64,000 nucleotides of DNA from Plectosphaerella cucumerina (taxonomy: Eukaryota; Ascomycota; Sordariomycetes; Glomerellales; Plectosphaerellaceae), in NCBI GenBank assembly GCA_020746995.1, contig JAGPXD010000005.1, positions 1,984,001 through 2,048,000 of the forward strand. The letters are read 5' to 3'. Positions 31,866-42,370 of the stretch are shown piece by piece; position 1 is the first letter of the stretch, and the number at the start of each line of letters is the position of its first letter. Position numbers and translations under genes: made by a program. The notes beneath the pieces are model-generated. The model saw nothing but the letters and a program-made list of their open reading frames with translations. It searched no databases and was not told where the DNA came from.

Positions 31866-32705
31866 ATGGTCAAGATCGCCATCGTCTACGTATGTTCACC
31901 TCCCACTCCATTGGCACCCGCTTGAGTAATTCAGGCCAGCCGTGGGCATTGAGATTCAGAGAAGGACCTCGACATGATGCTTCTACAAGGCTGGCTTGCG
32001 GAACTCCGCTAGCTTCGCACTGCGAGAGCCGTCGCTGACTAGCCCGCTCTCCCTACAGTACTCCACGTGGGGTCACGTCAAGACCCTCGCCGACGCCGAG
32101 AAGAGGGGCATTGAGAAGGCCGGCGGCACCGTCGACCTCTTCCAGTAAGCCGCAAACCCGAAGACTCCCTCCTCAGGCCATTGCTGACAGCCTGTCTCCA
32201 CAGGATCCCCGAGACCCTCAGCGAGGAGGTCCTCGGCAAGATGTACGCCCCTCCCAAGCCCGCCGACATCCCCGTCCTCGAGGACCCCAGCAAGCTCGAG
32301 GAGTACGATGCCTTCCTCCTCGGCATTCCCACTCGCTACGGAAACTTCCCCGCCCAGTGGAAGACTTTCTGGGACAAGACCGGCAAGCAGTGGTCCTCGG
32401 GCGGTTTCTGGGGCAAGCTCGCCGGCCTCTTCATCTCCACGGGCACCCTCGGCGGTGGCCAGGAGTCGACTGCCATCGCCGCCATGTCCACCCTTGCCCA
32501 CCACGGCATCATCTACGTGCCCTTCGGCTACGCCAAGGCCTTCGCCCAGATGTCCGACCTGTCCGAGGTCCACGGCGGCTCGCCTTGGGGCGCCGGCACC
32601 TTCTCGGCCGGTGACGGCTCTCGCCAGCCCAGCGCCCGCGAGCTCGAGGTCGCCGAGATCCAGGGCGCCGAGTTCTACAAGACTGCCCTGAAGCACTTCG
32701 GTTGA
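31866..32705 (+). CDS. flavodoxin-like NAD(P)H:quinone oxidoreductase (Pst2/Ycp4/WrbA family), 203 aa
   Basis: FMN-dependent two-electron quinone reductase that protects membranes from oxidative stress in fungi. Exons 31866-31889 (24 nt, eight codons), 32059-32144, 32204-32705; introns 169 and 59 nt, GT-AG, in frame. The start MVKIAIVYYSTWGHV is the FMN phosphate-binding loop. PTRYGNFPAQWKTFWDKTG and FISTGTLGGGQEST form the flavin site, and SPWGAGTF is the C-terminal signature. The normal stop gives the usual family length. The stop context is TGA CTA G, and the same frame continues for 73 sense codons (see the next entry). Pyrimidine-rich leader and codon bias suggest high expression. Confidence 0.92.
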
Positions 32706-32927
32706 CTAGATGGACCCCAGAGCGGCGAGAAGGCCGGCCCGACCGAGGGCAATGGAGCGTCGAAGGAGACACCTGTGGAGAACAGCAACAACGGCACGGC
32801 CCCGGCTTCCGGCGGTGCTGCCGCCAAGGGCGACGCCCGCCAGGCCCCGCGCGAGCGGCGGCCGGAGGACGGTGACGGCAAGGAGGGCGGCCCGTGCGGG
32901 CTGCCGACCAAGTGCGTCGTGTCCTAG
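32706..32927 (+). CDS. in-frame readthrough extension of the flavodoxin-like protein ending in a CAAX box
   Basis: After the TGA at 32703-32705 the same frame runs 73 codons, CTA at 32706 to TCC at 32924, then TAG. The segment is hydrophilic (Gly, Glu, Lys, Pro, Asn rich; linker-like), keeps GC-rich third positions, and ends GPCGLPTKCVVS: a CAAX box with X = Ser, expected to be farnesylated, and a second cysteine six residues upstream that could be palmitoylated. TGA CTA G is the best-known leaky stop context in animals and fungi. Readthrough would give a 277-aa membrane-anchored isoform. Alternative: splicing from the weak donor GTCGCC (32649) to CCCCAG (32720), which is phase-neutral but would remove conserved residues. 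Confidence 0.65.
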   Translation, partial: LDGPQSGEKAGPTEGNGASKETPVENSNNGTAPASGGAAAKGDARQAPRERRPEDGDGKEGGPCGLPTKCVVS

Positions 32928-33790
32928 GCATAGAGGCCGGGCTTTAAAACTCATGAAAATACGATAATGATTCCCCCTTTGCAAAAATACGCCACCTTAT
33001 CTGATTGTGCTCAAATAGAGTGTTCTACGAGTTGAAATGATGCGGGGAGCGAGTCCCTGGCAGTGTCCGTCTCAGCCAAGACCCCTTGACTCTGCACGCG
33101 GTGGTGAAACGACAACACGGATGCCCTCTAGGTCTGACCAGCACTAAAACATGCCGCCGCCTGCCAAGGGCGCTGATCACCAAAGCGCCATGGCGCGCCG
33201 GTATTAATAGCCCACGATCGTTATGGGGAATGTGCACGCACTGCCGTGATCTGGGAGGGGTCGACCGGGGCGGTATTCCACATCATCGTGGGGTCGGGGT
33301 GAGGGCTGAAGGACTGGATACACAAGCCGACCACAGCATGATGCCTCGACTCTCAATTGCAACGCCCCAAAACTCCCTCCCTCTCAATGCGAGATCCAGA
33401 TGCGACGCCAATGTCAGGCACCAACCCAAAGTCGACCCTTTTCGTCCCAAGCTGCAGTGGTCCCCCTCTCGCCACCCGCGGCAGGAACGCTCGAGCACCC
33501 CTCCTTCCCCATCATGACAGGCGCGACACACTCAAGAGCTGGCATGTCCCAGCTCTTGCCATCAGTGCGTCACGCTTCGGACGGTCCCAGATCAAGGGCA
33601 GGCGCGACTCGACCAGCTCCTGCCTGCTCTGTTTCACATGCGCCTGATATGTACAAAGGCCGTCCTTCCCTTCTGTCTGGTCGACCGACTTGACGCTCTC
33701 TTCTCTCATACCTGGTGTTCTTTTCGTTCATCTTGAAATTTGTCCTTGAAAAGGCATCACAACGAGCACCAGAAACATCAGACAACCAAC
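32928..33790. other. intergenic
   Basis: 3' region of the flavodoxin-like gene and promoter of the next. No gene or clear motif seen. Confidence 0.5.
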
Positions 33791-34953
33791 ATGGCCCTGA
33801 CATCCAACCCTCGGCGGTTGATCCCGATGTTGTGGGTGGCAGCGGGACTGCTCTTCACCTTCGCCCTCTTCCACACGACGCCCGCCAGCGACAGTGCAAA
33901 GGCATGGGTCAGCGACAAGGTCGTCTCTTTCCTGCCGACGGAAAGCAGCGGACGGCGTTCCATGGCGGAGCACAAGGTGCTCGCGGAGGCCAGCTGGGCC
34001 AAGACGGTCAAGCAGCGGCACGAGCTGATCTCTGCCGACTACAAGGACGCCTCTCAGTTGCCCCTGTGAGTGGAAAAAGCCTAGAAGTAGATATCGCATC
34101 GCTGACAAGATCTGTCCAGCTTCCCCGCCGTCAACGGCCCGACGTACTTCACGACACCATACACCATCTGGGATTTCACGCCCGCCTCATACGGATGTCC
34201 GCATGAGATGGAGCGAGTGGGACGCATGGGTGACGGAGGCAAATGGGTATGCGGGATGTCAAGATACGTCAACCTGCCTCCCGAGCGCCCCTGCATCATC
34301 TATTCGTTTGGCGTACAGAACGAGTCGAGCTTTGGTAAGTTCGCCCTGTTGAAGCACATGCAATCCCGCTGGCTAACCCAGGACAGAGGAAGAGATGCTC
34401 AGCCGCACGACCAACTGCAAGATCTGGGCCTATGATTTCTCCGTCGTCGACTTTGGCAGGCAGCTCGGAGACGTTCATCGTGGGCGAGCCCAGTTCCTCC
34501 AGGCTGGCATCGCCGGCAAGACGGACAAGAACCGCAGCCCGCCGTTTTACAGCATCGCCGACCTGATGGAGATGAACGGTCATGACTACATGTGAGTGCC
34601 GAGAGCAAATTTGGGAAAGGGGCCACGGACTGACCATTGTCAGTGACATCCTCAAGATGGATATTGAGTTCGCCGAGTTTGAGGCCATGGACGGTCTCAA
34701 CGACGCCTTCCCCCTCTCGGAGGGCAAGGAGCTGCCCATCGGGCAGTTCATGGTCGAGATTCACTTCTTCAACGGCCTGACGGCGGAGAAGTATCTCCAA
34801 TGGTGGGAGCGTCTCGAGGCTCGAGGGCTGCGGCCGACGTGGACGGAGCCCAACCTGCTCGCCGTCACCCTCAACCTCAGCGGGAACAAGGATCCGACGT
34901 TGGCCGAGTACACCATGATCAATGTTCATGACCGCCGCAACGTCTTATTCTGA
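33791..34953 (+). CDS. METTL24-like methyltransferase, type II membrane protein, 334 aa
   Basis: Four exons: 33791-34065, 34120-34334, 34387-34591, 34644-34953; introns 54, 52 and 52 nt, GT-AG, in frame. One N-terminal signal anchor (LIPMLWVAAGLLFTFALFH) directs the catalytic part to the secretory lumen. The domain matches the METTL24/Methyltransf_22 group, related to FkbM: GCPHEMERVGRMGDGGKWVCG near the S-adenosylmethionine site, NESSFE, and DILKMDIEFAEFEAM as the acidic motif. It ends in a beta-strand-rich tail. Substrate unknown; for the family, a glycan or lipid in Golgi or ER is plausible. Confidence 0.85.
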
Positions 34954-35257
34954 TCAGGGCCATCTGTAACATTGTCAGCGGGAGCTTTTGTGCGGATCAT
35001 CATCTGGCGTTTTGGGGGACTCCGGCGTTTGGGCAGAGCATCGATTGAGACCACGTCATGTCGCGGGTAGATCGAAAATAGATCGAAGGCGCAATGAATC
35101 GAATGTGAAGGTCAATTTCAAGCTGTTTCCGTATCTTCCGACAACTAGAACCCATGTGTGCAACGCCTGCTGCCCAGAATCCCAACGCCAGACTCCCCAC
35201 CAGGCCGGCTGCGGCTGGGTGCATGCCGGCCAAAAGTAAACAAACAAACAAATGAAA
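34954..35257. other. intergenic between convergent methyltransferase genes
   Basis: About 300 bp of shared 3' region; nothing else seen. Confidence 0.6.
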
Positions 35258-36149
35258 TCATGCCTTTTTGAAGAAGGCGCAGATGCCCTTCATGCAATCA
35301 ATATCCCGCACTTCGCCGCCTTGAAGCATGACGTCCCCCCAGAGGATTCCGTTGACAAAGTCGACGAAGGACCGTTTCCTTCCTGCCGGCTCCCCGCCAG
35401 CTGCCCACCCCTGAATGCCTTCGACGATGTAGACACCGCCGGGCTTGACGACCCTCCACAAGTCTCTCAATCCGCGCTCCTGAGTGCCATCCGAGGCGGC
35501 AACGCCGTCATGGATGACCACATCAAACAGGCCGTGAACGGTGCTCTCATGGCTGAAACGGTCGAGGAATGCCTCGTCGGACGGGTTGCCGGGGAAGATG
35601 AGGGCCTTGTCGTGCCTGGCGGAGAAAGCGCGGGCGCAGTCGGGGTTTGGTTCGATGTATGTCAGGGACAGCTTGCTGAAGTAGTTGGTGTAGGTGTGGT
35701 AGCTGGAGCCGACGTTGGAGATGTCCGGAGTGACGCGCTGGGCGTGGCGGGGGCTCAGAGCGGGCGGGTGGAAGGACTCGCAGCCGAGGCCGATCTCGAG
35801 AAGCTTCAGGGGCCGGTCGCGCATGGACGGGAAGTACTTTTCGTACATGAGGTGGTAGTCGTTCTTGGTGACTTTTGGGGAGCGAGAGCGTACTGCAAGG
35901 TCGCGGAAGGAGGGGCGTGGCGATGAGGAGTGCGGTGCGGGATCGGTTCTGGATGGGGTGTAAGTGGGAGGTATCGCTTCACGAGAGGTGGGGATGAACT
36001 TGCGTGCCCCAGCGCCAGGTTGCTTTTGGCGCGGATGTCTCGACAGGCTGGCCTGTCAGAGTGAAGAGAAGGAAGATGAAGGCCATGGCGATGCAGAAGG
36101 CGACGGCGCGGCCGTCCCGCTGGGAGATGAGAATGGGCTTGAGAAGCAT
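35258..36149 (-). CDS. class I SAM methyltransferase with N-terminal membrane anchor, 278 aa (GC-AG intron)
   Basis: Exons on the minus strand 36149-36004 and 35948-35258. The first exon gives a signal anchor (VAFCIAMAFIFLLFTLTG). The second carries KVTKNDYHLMYEKYF, the SAM motif I LKLLEIGLGC, YIEPNPDC (motif II acid), FDVVIHDG (motif III) and LWRVVKPGGVYIVEGIQGW, as in fungal CmcI-like small-molecule or sugar methyltransferases. The two exons join in frame only if the intron starts with GC (AC|GCAAGT at 36003) and ends at CCATCCAG (55 nt); the nearby GT gives the wrong phase. Converges on the METTL24-like gene; both products are predicted to face the secretory lumen. Confidence 0.8.
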
Positions 36150-38437
36150 GTCGGCGGCGATGGTGCCTGGGTCGAAGTAGAGGGTATCAAGAAAGGAGTG
36201 GAAAGGAACGACGTCAGAAAGGAGGGACTGAAGAGGTCATTCACGGTACATCCGTCTGGTAAAGGAAATCGACTGACGCTTCAAGTCGCTGCGTTTGTCA
36301 AGGAGTGGTCGGTCAGGTCGTGTTTGTCCAACGGGCCAGGCACAAACGGCCTTTTCTGAGGGGAGGAAACTTGGCGAGAGGTTGGACAGACGTGCCACCT
36401 TCCTTGGGACGAGCAAGATTGCCGCGAGCACACCTTTTGACACTCGAGCTCGCTCGACAGTCGACACCGATCCTCGCTCGGCGGGTCGGAGATCTTCGAA
36501 GATGCGCGGGCGCGCGACATTGGATGTCCCGTCCGCCAGGCAGGACTCGTCAATTCGCGACCGGCGATCTCGTCCTCAAACGCGTTTCTGTGGACCGGAA
36601 GAGTCGCGGCTTCCCACTTTGACGCACCTCACCTCAGTCACCTTCCACGGTCGCACCTTCCCGCACGGCAGCACTTGCCTGACAGCGGGCGGGCGGGCGG
36701 CACCTGCCCGGGGCAATGACACGCGCGGTGGGTGATGGGCGGGCGGCACTTGCCATTTCGCACTCAAGCTGCGGCCGATCCTCATCAACCGAACTTGATT
36801 GACGCTGCCGATGTCGCGGAGGGGGGAACACGTAAGTGCGGTGCGACGACGAGACGCGCGACGATGGACGATTGACATTGATCAGCCTGCGGCTTCGTCG
36901 GGAGTCGACCATTGGACTGCATTTCTCAATTGACAAGACAAGCGAACCCGAAACACGGTCCAGAACGTCGTCGACCCGGCAGGCGAAAAAACAAAAAGGA
37001 TGATGTTCTGGTCCGTCCAAACAACAAAACGTCGAGCAACCGCCCCCAATCGGTCAACATGCGGCTCCCCTCCCGCCTCTCTCTCCCGCCTATCTCTCCT
37101 CTTCAGCCGCATGTTTCTTCTGTCTGCTTGGTGCCAGACCGTCGGCGCACGAGTCGGCGCCGTCTCCGCCCGCCGCACCCCTTCACACAACTTCAATCTC
37201 CCATCAGCATCCACGTTCGGGACGTCCGCCGACGATGAGGACAGGGGATAGCAGGATAGATCGGTCTCTTTTGGGTGTTTTCCCGGCTCGGCACCCACGG
37301 CTCACCGGATCTATTGCACAGCAAAGATCCCCTTCCAGGGGACCTTCCAGGGTCTCGTACGGTCGTACCTCCTCTCTTATCGTCAATGTTACTCTCCAGG
37401 CCACCATCACCACCTCTCGTGGGGCCATATTGACCTCCCATCGACGCTAACAGAGGCGCAGCGTGTTTCCGTGCAGGGCTGGAGCGGGACTCAGGGGCTC
37501 GCATCCCCTGTCGATGACCGAGTCACGCCCCTGCGCTGCTGGCCCTCTGGTTGGACGAGTCCCCCAACTCCGAGTCCCGAGCTTGGGAGCTGGGGTCGCT
37601 GTGAAAAAAACATCCCCACATCCAAACTTAGATCTGGCAGTCGACACCGCTGCGAGCATCCCCGAAAGAGACACCAGCACGTGGAGAGCCTCCCTCGTCC
37701 CAGTTGGGAAAAAAGCCATCGCCTGTGCCCCCGTCGTTTCAGGGCTTCTGTCCGCCGGTGACGCTACCGTAACGTGCAGCCCTGAGAAACGCCAAGCTCG
37801 GTCAACAGTGGTTCATCCGATTCGATTCACTCGGGAAGCGGTTGATGGTCGTTCAAATGTCTCCATCCCGCTGGCCCTCGTCCAGGGTTCAACGTCGGCT
37901 TGGCCGTCGCCGGGGAGGCCGCCTTGGGCCTTGGTATTGAATGAGGCTTCCGCATTGTGGCTCTCGTGGGCATCACCCCGGCTTCGTTGTGGGGAGCCCT
38001 CCCAAGAAAGACCTTCGGGTTCCATGCGGACCACCAGGCATATAGCCATGCTATACACCGAGCTGAGTCGAGTGAAGTTTGCTTTTTCCTCCCTTCCTTC
38101 TCCCATCTCACCCGTCATCGGCTCCGGTTGGTGACACTGGGACTCCCACATTCGTTTATTTTCCTAATCTGTGTGCTTTAAACATCACTCTCTTGCCGCC
38201 AGCCCCTGTCCGCCATCGTCACCTCTCGGCAACTCGTTCGGTCCGCTCGCATAGATCTCTTCGTCATTCGTTTGAAACGACACTCGTTCACCCAACTCGC
38301 ACACAGCTTCGACCAGTCTACAACCAGCTCGACATCCACGCCAACCTGACTTGTACAGCAAGTCGTACACACCAGCTGTCGATCAACACTGCCTCTCGTT
38401 CTTTTTACCTCGTCAACCATCTCATTTAGATCTTCCC
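36150..38437. other. divergent intergenic region, 2.3 kb
   Basis: No gene supported; the long open frame 37463-38134 lacks any family, intron or codon-use support. An 18-bp direct repeat GGGCGGGCGGCACYTGCC occurs at 36691-36708 and 36737-36754. The last 250 bp form the leader of the oxidase gene. Confidence 0.5.
36691..36754. repeat. 18-bp direct repeat, GC-rich, two copies
   Basis: GGGCGGGCGGCACCTGCC at 36691 and GGGCGGGCGGCACTTGCC at 36737, one mismatch, 46-bp period. Could be a regulatory site pair upstream of the methyltransferase gene. Confidence 0.7.
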
Positions 38438-40648
38438 ATGGCGCCCAGAGCGTTCGTCGGGGCCGCCGTTGCTGCGGCCCTCTTCCTTTCACCTGCCACA
38501 GGACATCTCTTCAACTGCCCCACGTACGAGACCGTGTGGACAACCCCGGAGGGCAAGGAGTACGGCATCTGCGACAACACCGATTACAAGAACGGCGGAT
38601 CCAGCCTCGAGGTCCTCGAGTGCGTCAACTCGACCCAGAACTGCCTCAGGCTTTGCGATGCCCACCCCAAGTGCGAGAAGGCCGTCTACGACAAGAAGAC
38701 TCGCTTCTGCCATATCAAGGATAACTCAAAGACGGATGACATGGACTGGGCCGATGACAACCGGTTCGATGTCATCCACCGCGACTACCACAGCGGTCTG
38801 CCCGATGGCTCGGCTCTGACATCCTGCCCTTCCACCGGCGCCGGCTACCGGACTCGTGGCGGCGTTAGCTTCAGCGTGTGCTCCAAGACCGACTACACCG
38901 GCCCCAACTCCCAGACGATCCCCAACACACCTAACCCTCACGCCTGCGCCGACCTTTGCGCCGGCAGCAAGACCTGCAAGAAGGCCGTCTACGACACCAC
39001 CGGCAAGATCTGTTACTTCAAGGACAACAAGGCAGCCCTTAAGTGGGTGGTCGACGCCCGCTTCATCTCCTTCCATGTCGGCCCCTACACGGACGCGGAG
39101 CTCCCTGAGGCTCCCGAGACCCCCGAGACCCCCGAGACCCCTGAGAAGCCCGAAGCCAACAGCACCGCCGCGACCCTTGGCCAGTGGTCCGATGTCATTG
39201 ACCTTCCCCTGATTCCCGTCGCCGCGTACATCGTCCCGGCCTACCCCGAGCCCGACCGCATGCTCTTCTTCTCATCCTGGGGCAAGACAGCATTCGGCGG
39301 TTCGTCAGGCAAGACCCAATATGGCGACTACAACTTTGTCACCGGCGCCATCTCCGAGCGCGAGGTTGCCGACACCCGCCACGACATGTTCTGCCCCGGT
39401 ATCAGCCAGCTTGCCGATGGTCGCGTCTTCATCACGGGCGGCTCCGATGCCGATGTTGTCAGCATCTACGACCCGGCCACCAACCAGTTCACTCGCGGTC
39501 CCAACATGAAGATCCCCCGCGGCTACCAGACCTCCACCATTCTCTCTGATGGACGCGTCTTCACCATCGGCGGTGCCTACTCCGGAAGCCGTGAGGCTAA
39601 GAACGGTGAGGTCTACGATCCTGCCACTGAGGAGTGGACCTACCTGCCCGATGCCGACGCCCAGGTGATGCGCACCACCGACCACGAGGGTGTCTGGCGC
39701 GAGGACAACCACGGCTGGCTCTTCGGCTGGAAGAACGCCTCCGTCTTCCAGGCCGGTCCTAGTATGGAGCAGCACTGGTACGGCACCGAGGGCACCGGCT
39801 CTGTTCTCGCAGCCGGTACTCGTGATACCATTGACGATGCGATGTGCGGTATTTGGGCCATGTACGACGCTACCCGTGGCAAGATCTTCTCCGCCGGTGG
39901 TAGCCCCGAGTATACCAACAGCGACGCCACCACCAGGGCACACATCACGACCATTGGCGAGCCTTACGAGCCCTCCAAGGTTGAGCGCGTCGCCGATATG
40001 GGTGCCCCCCGCGGCTTCGCTAACGCAGTCGTCCTTCCCGACGGCACCATCCTCGTGACCGGAGGCCAGCGTCGCTCCATCGTCTTCACCAACACCGCCG
40101 CCGTCCTCGAAGCCGAGCTCTTCAACCCCACGACCAAGAAGTGGACCCAGCTCGCCGCCCAGGCCGTCCCGCGCAACTACCACTCCGTCTCCATCCTCAT
40201 GCCGGACGGCACCGTCTTCAGCGGTGGCGGTGGCCTCTGCTACGTCTCCACCATCGGCGGCTCGACCGACAACTGCGACAAGACCGTCGACCACCCCAAC
40301 GGCGAGATCTTCTCTCCTCCCTACCTCTTCAACGCCGACGGCTCCAGGGCCGAACGCCCCGTCGTCTCAGGCCTGTCCCAGGACTCCGTCCGCGCCGGCG
40401 CCTCCCTCTCCTTCACCGTCACCGGCGCCGTCGAGTCCTTCGCCATTATCCGCATGGGCACTGTCACACACTCCGTCAACAGCGACCAGCGCCGCATCCC
40501 CCTAGAGGACTTTGAGTCCAAGGACGGTGTCTACACCGTTCAGCTGCCGACTGACTCGGGCGTTCTGCTGCCAGGATACTACTACCTCTTCGCCATGTCG
40601 CCCCAGGGCACTCCCAGCGTGGCAAAGAGCGTGCACGTGGAGCTGTGA
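38438..40648 (+). CDS. AA5_2 copper radical alcohol oxidase with two PAN/apple domains, 736 aa
   Basis: Secreted oxidase making an aldehyde and H2O2. Single exon; ATG at 38438 gives signal peptide AFVGAAVAAALFLSPATGH. Two cysteine-rich PAN-type modules follow (CDNTDYKN...CLRLC...KAVYD and its repeat CSKTDYTG...CADLC...KAVYD), then an acidic (PET)n linker. The galactose-oxidase-like propeller has all active-site features: Cys in HDMFCPG (thioether partner), Tyr in PRGYQTS, axial Tyr and copper His in PRNYHS, and second copper His in VTHSVN. At the stacking position of galactose-oxidase Trp290 it has Tyr (GGAYSGS), as in fungal aryl- or aliphatic-alcohol oxidases, so galactose is an unlikely substrate. 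Confidence 0.92.
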   Translation: MAPRAFVGAAVAAALFLSPATGHLFNCPTYETVWTTPEGKEYGICDNTDYKNGGSSLEVLECVNSTQNCLRLCDAHPKCEKAVYDKKTRFCHIKDNSKTDDMDWADDNRFDVIHRDYHSGLPDGSALTSCPSTGAGYRTRGGVSFSVCSKTDYTGPNSQTIPNTPNPHACADLCAGSKTCKKAVYDTTGKICYFKDNKAALKWVVDARFISFHVGPYTDAELPEAPETPETPETPEKPEANSTAATLGQWSDVIDLPLIPVAAYIVPAYPEPDRMLFFSSWGKTAFGGSSGKTQYGDYNFVTGAISEREVADTRHDMFCPGISQLADGRVFITGGSDADVVSIYDPATNQFTRGPNMKIPRGYQTSTILSDGRVFTIGGAYSGSREAKNGEVYDPATEEWTYLPDADAQVMRTTDHEGVWREDNHGWLFGWKNASVFQAGPSMEQHWYGTEGTGSVLAAGTRDTIDDAMCGIWAMYDATRGKIFSAGGSPEYTNSDATTRAHITTIGEPYEPSKVERVADMGAPRGFANAVVLPDGTILVTGGQRRSIVFTNTAAVLEAELFNPTTKKWTQLAAQAVPRNYHSVSILMPDGTVFSGGGGLCYVSTIGGSTDNCDKTVDHPNGEIFSPPYLFNADGSRAERPVVSGLSQDSVRAGASLSFTVTGAVESFAIIRMGTVTHSVNSDQRRIPLEDFESKDGVYTVQLPTDSGVLLPGYYYLFAMSPQGTPSVAKSVHVEL

Positions 40649-40955
40649 TGCGACGATGGATATACCCCAGGTGATGGATGGATGGATGAGTGATCGTTTA
40701 ATGTCTAGTAATAATCTTACCCCCTTCTCTTCTGTATGTAGCTTAGAACAGTCACTCTTACGAATTGACGGCTGCAGCGCCATTTATCGGCCATGTCTTT
40801 TGGACTTGCTATGGGGGTGGGTGACATGGCTTTTCGGGCGGTGCCAAACGACGGCCACGCCCACAAGATGCAAAACTTCCAAATTCCATCACCTTACGCT
40901 CCTTAACGTTCACCTTCGACTCCTCCAACATCCAAACATCTTTCTCTCTCCCGAG
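40649..40955. other. intergenic
   Basis: About 300 bp between two genes of the same direction; CT-rich leader before 40956. Nothing else seen. Confidence 0.5.
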
Positions 40956-42134
40956 ATGGCACTATCCGTCCACATAGCCGCAAGCCTAACCCTCGCCAGC
41001 CTGATCCTCGTCATCATGTGGCGGCTACGTTCCCTTCTCAGTAAACTTCGCCGGTGCTTCAATCGAAGCATCGCAGAGGAAGCGGAACCTCCGACTTTCC
41101 CTCTGCCTCTCGACATCCTCTTCTTGATCGCAGACGAACTCCCCCCTCTGCCACTCCGCTGCCTCGCTCTGACCTGCAAGGGCGTATACTTTCACCTCTC
41201 TCCCCTGTTCTCCCGGGAAGCTTTGAGCGAGGAGGACAAGCGGACCCTGTTGCTCGATCTGGAAAAGGAAATTCCGGAAGTCTATTACTGCTTCGATTGC
41301 CGGAGATTGCATCGCTGGGATCCCTCGTGGACCATTCACAACTTCCGACACCATCGACCTTTGGGCGAGCATTACGTCTCCAAACTGAATCTACCGGGCC
41401 TCCGTCTCGATCATCCTTTGATGCGGCTCGTCATGAACCGACATCTCTATGGACCAGCGCACGGATTGGAACTCAGGAGCATTGAAGCAAATAATCAGAT
41501 TATTTGCAGCAAAGAACGCATCATCTATCTCCAGACCTGGAGGGCCAGAATCATCCACGACGAACTGATTCTCCGCTCCGTGAACACCATCTGGCATACA
41601 CACAACGATCCCGCAAAACTTAGAGAGTTCATCGACAAGGGGGGGAAAGAAATGGTCTCGTGCTGGCACGTATGTGTCCGTGATACCGACCCTTCCAACC
41701 ATCGCTGGGGGTTGGAAACTGCGAGTGATCGGGTTGCTGGGATGCAGCGTCCAGTAGATGAGGTCAGCGAGGGCTATTTCGCGGCTTGCGACCGACTCAC
41801 CAGCAGGTGTGCGACCTGTGAAAGCGATTTCGAGACCGACATTCGATGGACAAAACCTCCGTCGGGGCGTAAGGGATGGGTTGTCACCATCACGGGATAC
41901 CACCGACTCGGCGACACGCGCGATCCGATGTGCCCGCGTCTGGATCTTCTCGACTTTCGATGGTTCCGCGTGGCTGACCGTGGCAGGGACCCGATGCAGC
42001 CGTCGCCGCGTCTCTGGTGGCTCGAAGCAGAGCGGCAGGATCCGGGCCCGAGTGAAAAATTGAGGGTTCGAACTCGTCGGGAGCATGATTTTCAGATCAA
42101 GGGTCAGCGTGATGGTCACACCTCCTGGTGGTGA
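40956..42134 (+). CDS. membrane-anchored F-box-like protein, 392 aa
   Basis: Single exon. One N-terminal hydrophobic segment (IAASLTLASLILVIMW) is followed by an F-box-like motif at about residues 50-80 (LPLDILFLIADELPPLPLRCLALTCKGVY). Then comes a cysteine-bearing stretch YYCFDCRRLHRWDP, seen in many fungal F-box-like proteins of unknown target, and a second pair CATC. An F-box would recruit the Skp1-cullin ubiquitin ligase; the target is unknown. A membrane anchor on such a protein is less common. ATG context AGATGG is good. Confidence 0.75.
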   Translation: MALSVHIAASLTLASLILVIMWRLRSLLSKLRRCFNRSIAEEAEPPTFPLPLDILFLIADELPPLPLRCLALTCKGVYFHLSPLFSREALSEEDKRTLLLDLEKEIPEVYYCFDCRRLHRWDPSWTIHNFRHHRPLGEHYVSKLNLPGLRLDHPLMRLVMNRHLYGPAHGLELRSIEANNQIICSKERIIYLQTWRARIIHDELILRSVNTIWHTHNDPAKLREFIDKGGKEMVSCWHVCVRDTDPSNHRWGLETASDRVAGMQRPVDEVSEGYFAACDRLTSRCATCESDFETDIRWTKPPSGRKGWVVTITGYHRLGDTRDPMCPRLDLLDFRWFRVADRGRDPMQPSPRLWWLEAERQDPGPSEKLRVRTRREHDFQIKGQRDGHTSWW

Positions 42135-42370
42135 TGGGGGAGAATGGACTGACCTGTGTTCTTTGCGCGGCATGGATGAAGATTCAGCTCATCTTGGCTT
42201 CACCTCTGAGAGGCTACTAGACCCTAACACTGCGGTGAAGTGCGAGCTGGGAGTCAGGGATAATAATACTTGTTCAACCACACCTGCTAACGTTGCCAGA
42301 TGCGGAAGGGGGATTGTCGAATCATCAGTGGCCTCGAGGCGACGCACTGGGAATTGCCTGTATCCGTTCT

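Noticed and set aside
37463..38134. 223-codon plus-strand frame between the methyltransferase and the oxidase
   Set aside because: No signal peptide, domain or consistent codon use, and it runs into the leader of the oxidase gene.
39305..40294. 329-codon open frame antisense to the copper radical oxidase
   Set aside because: It mirrors the GC-rich codons of the oxidase, has low-complexity Gly/Val/Asp content and no domain: a shadow.
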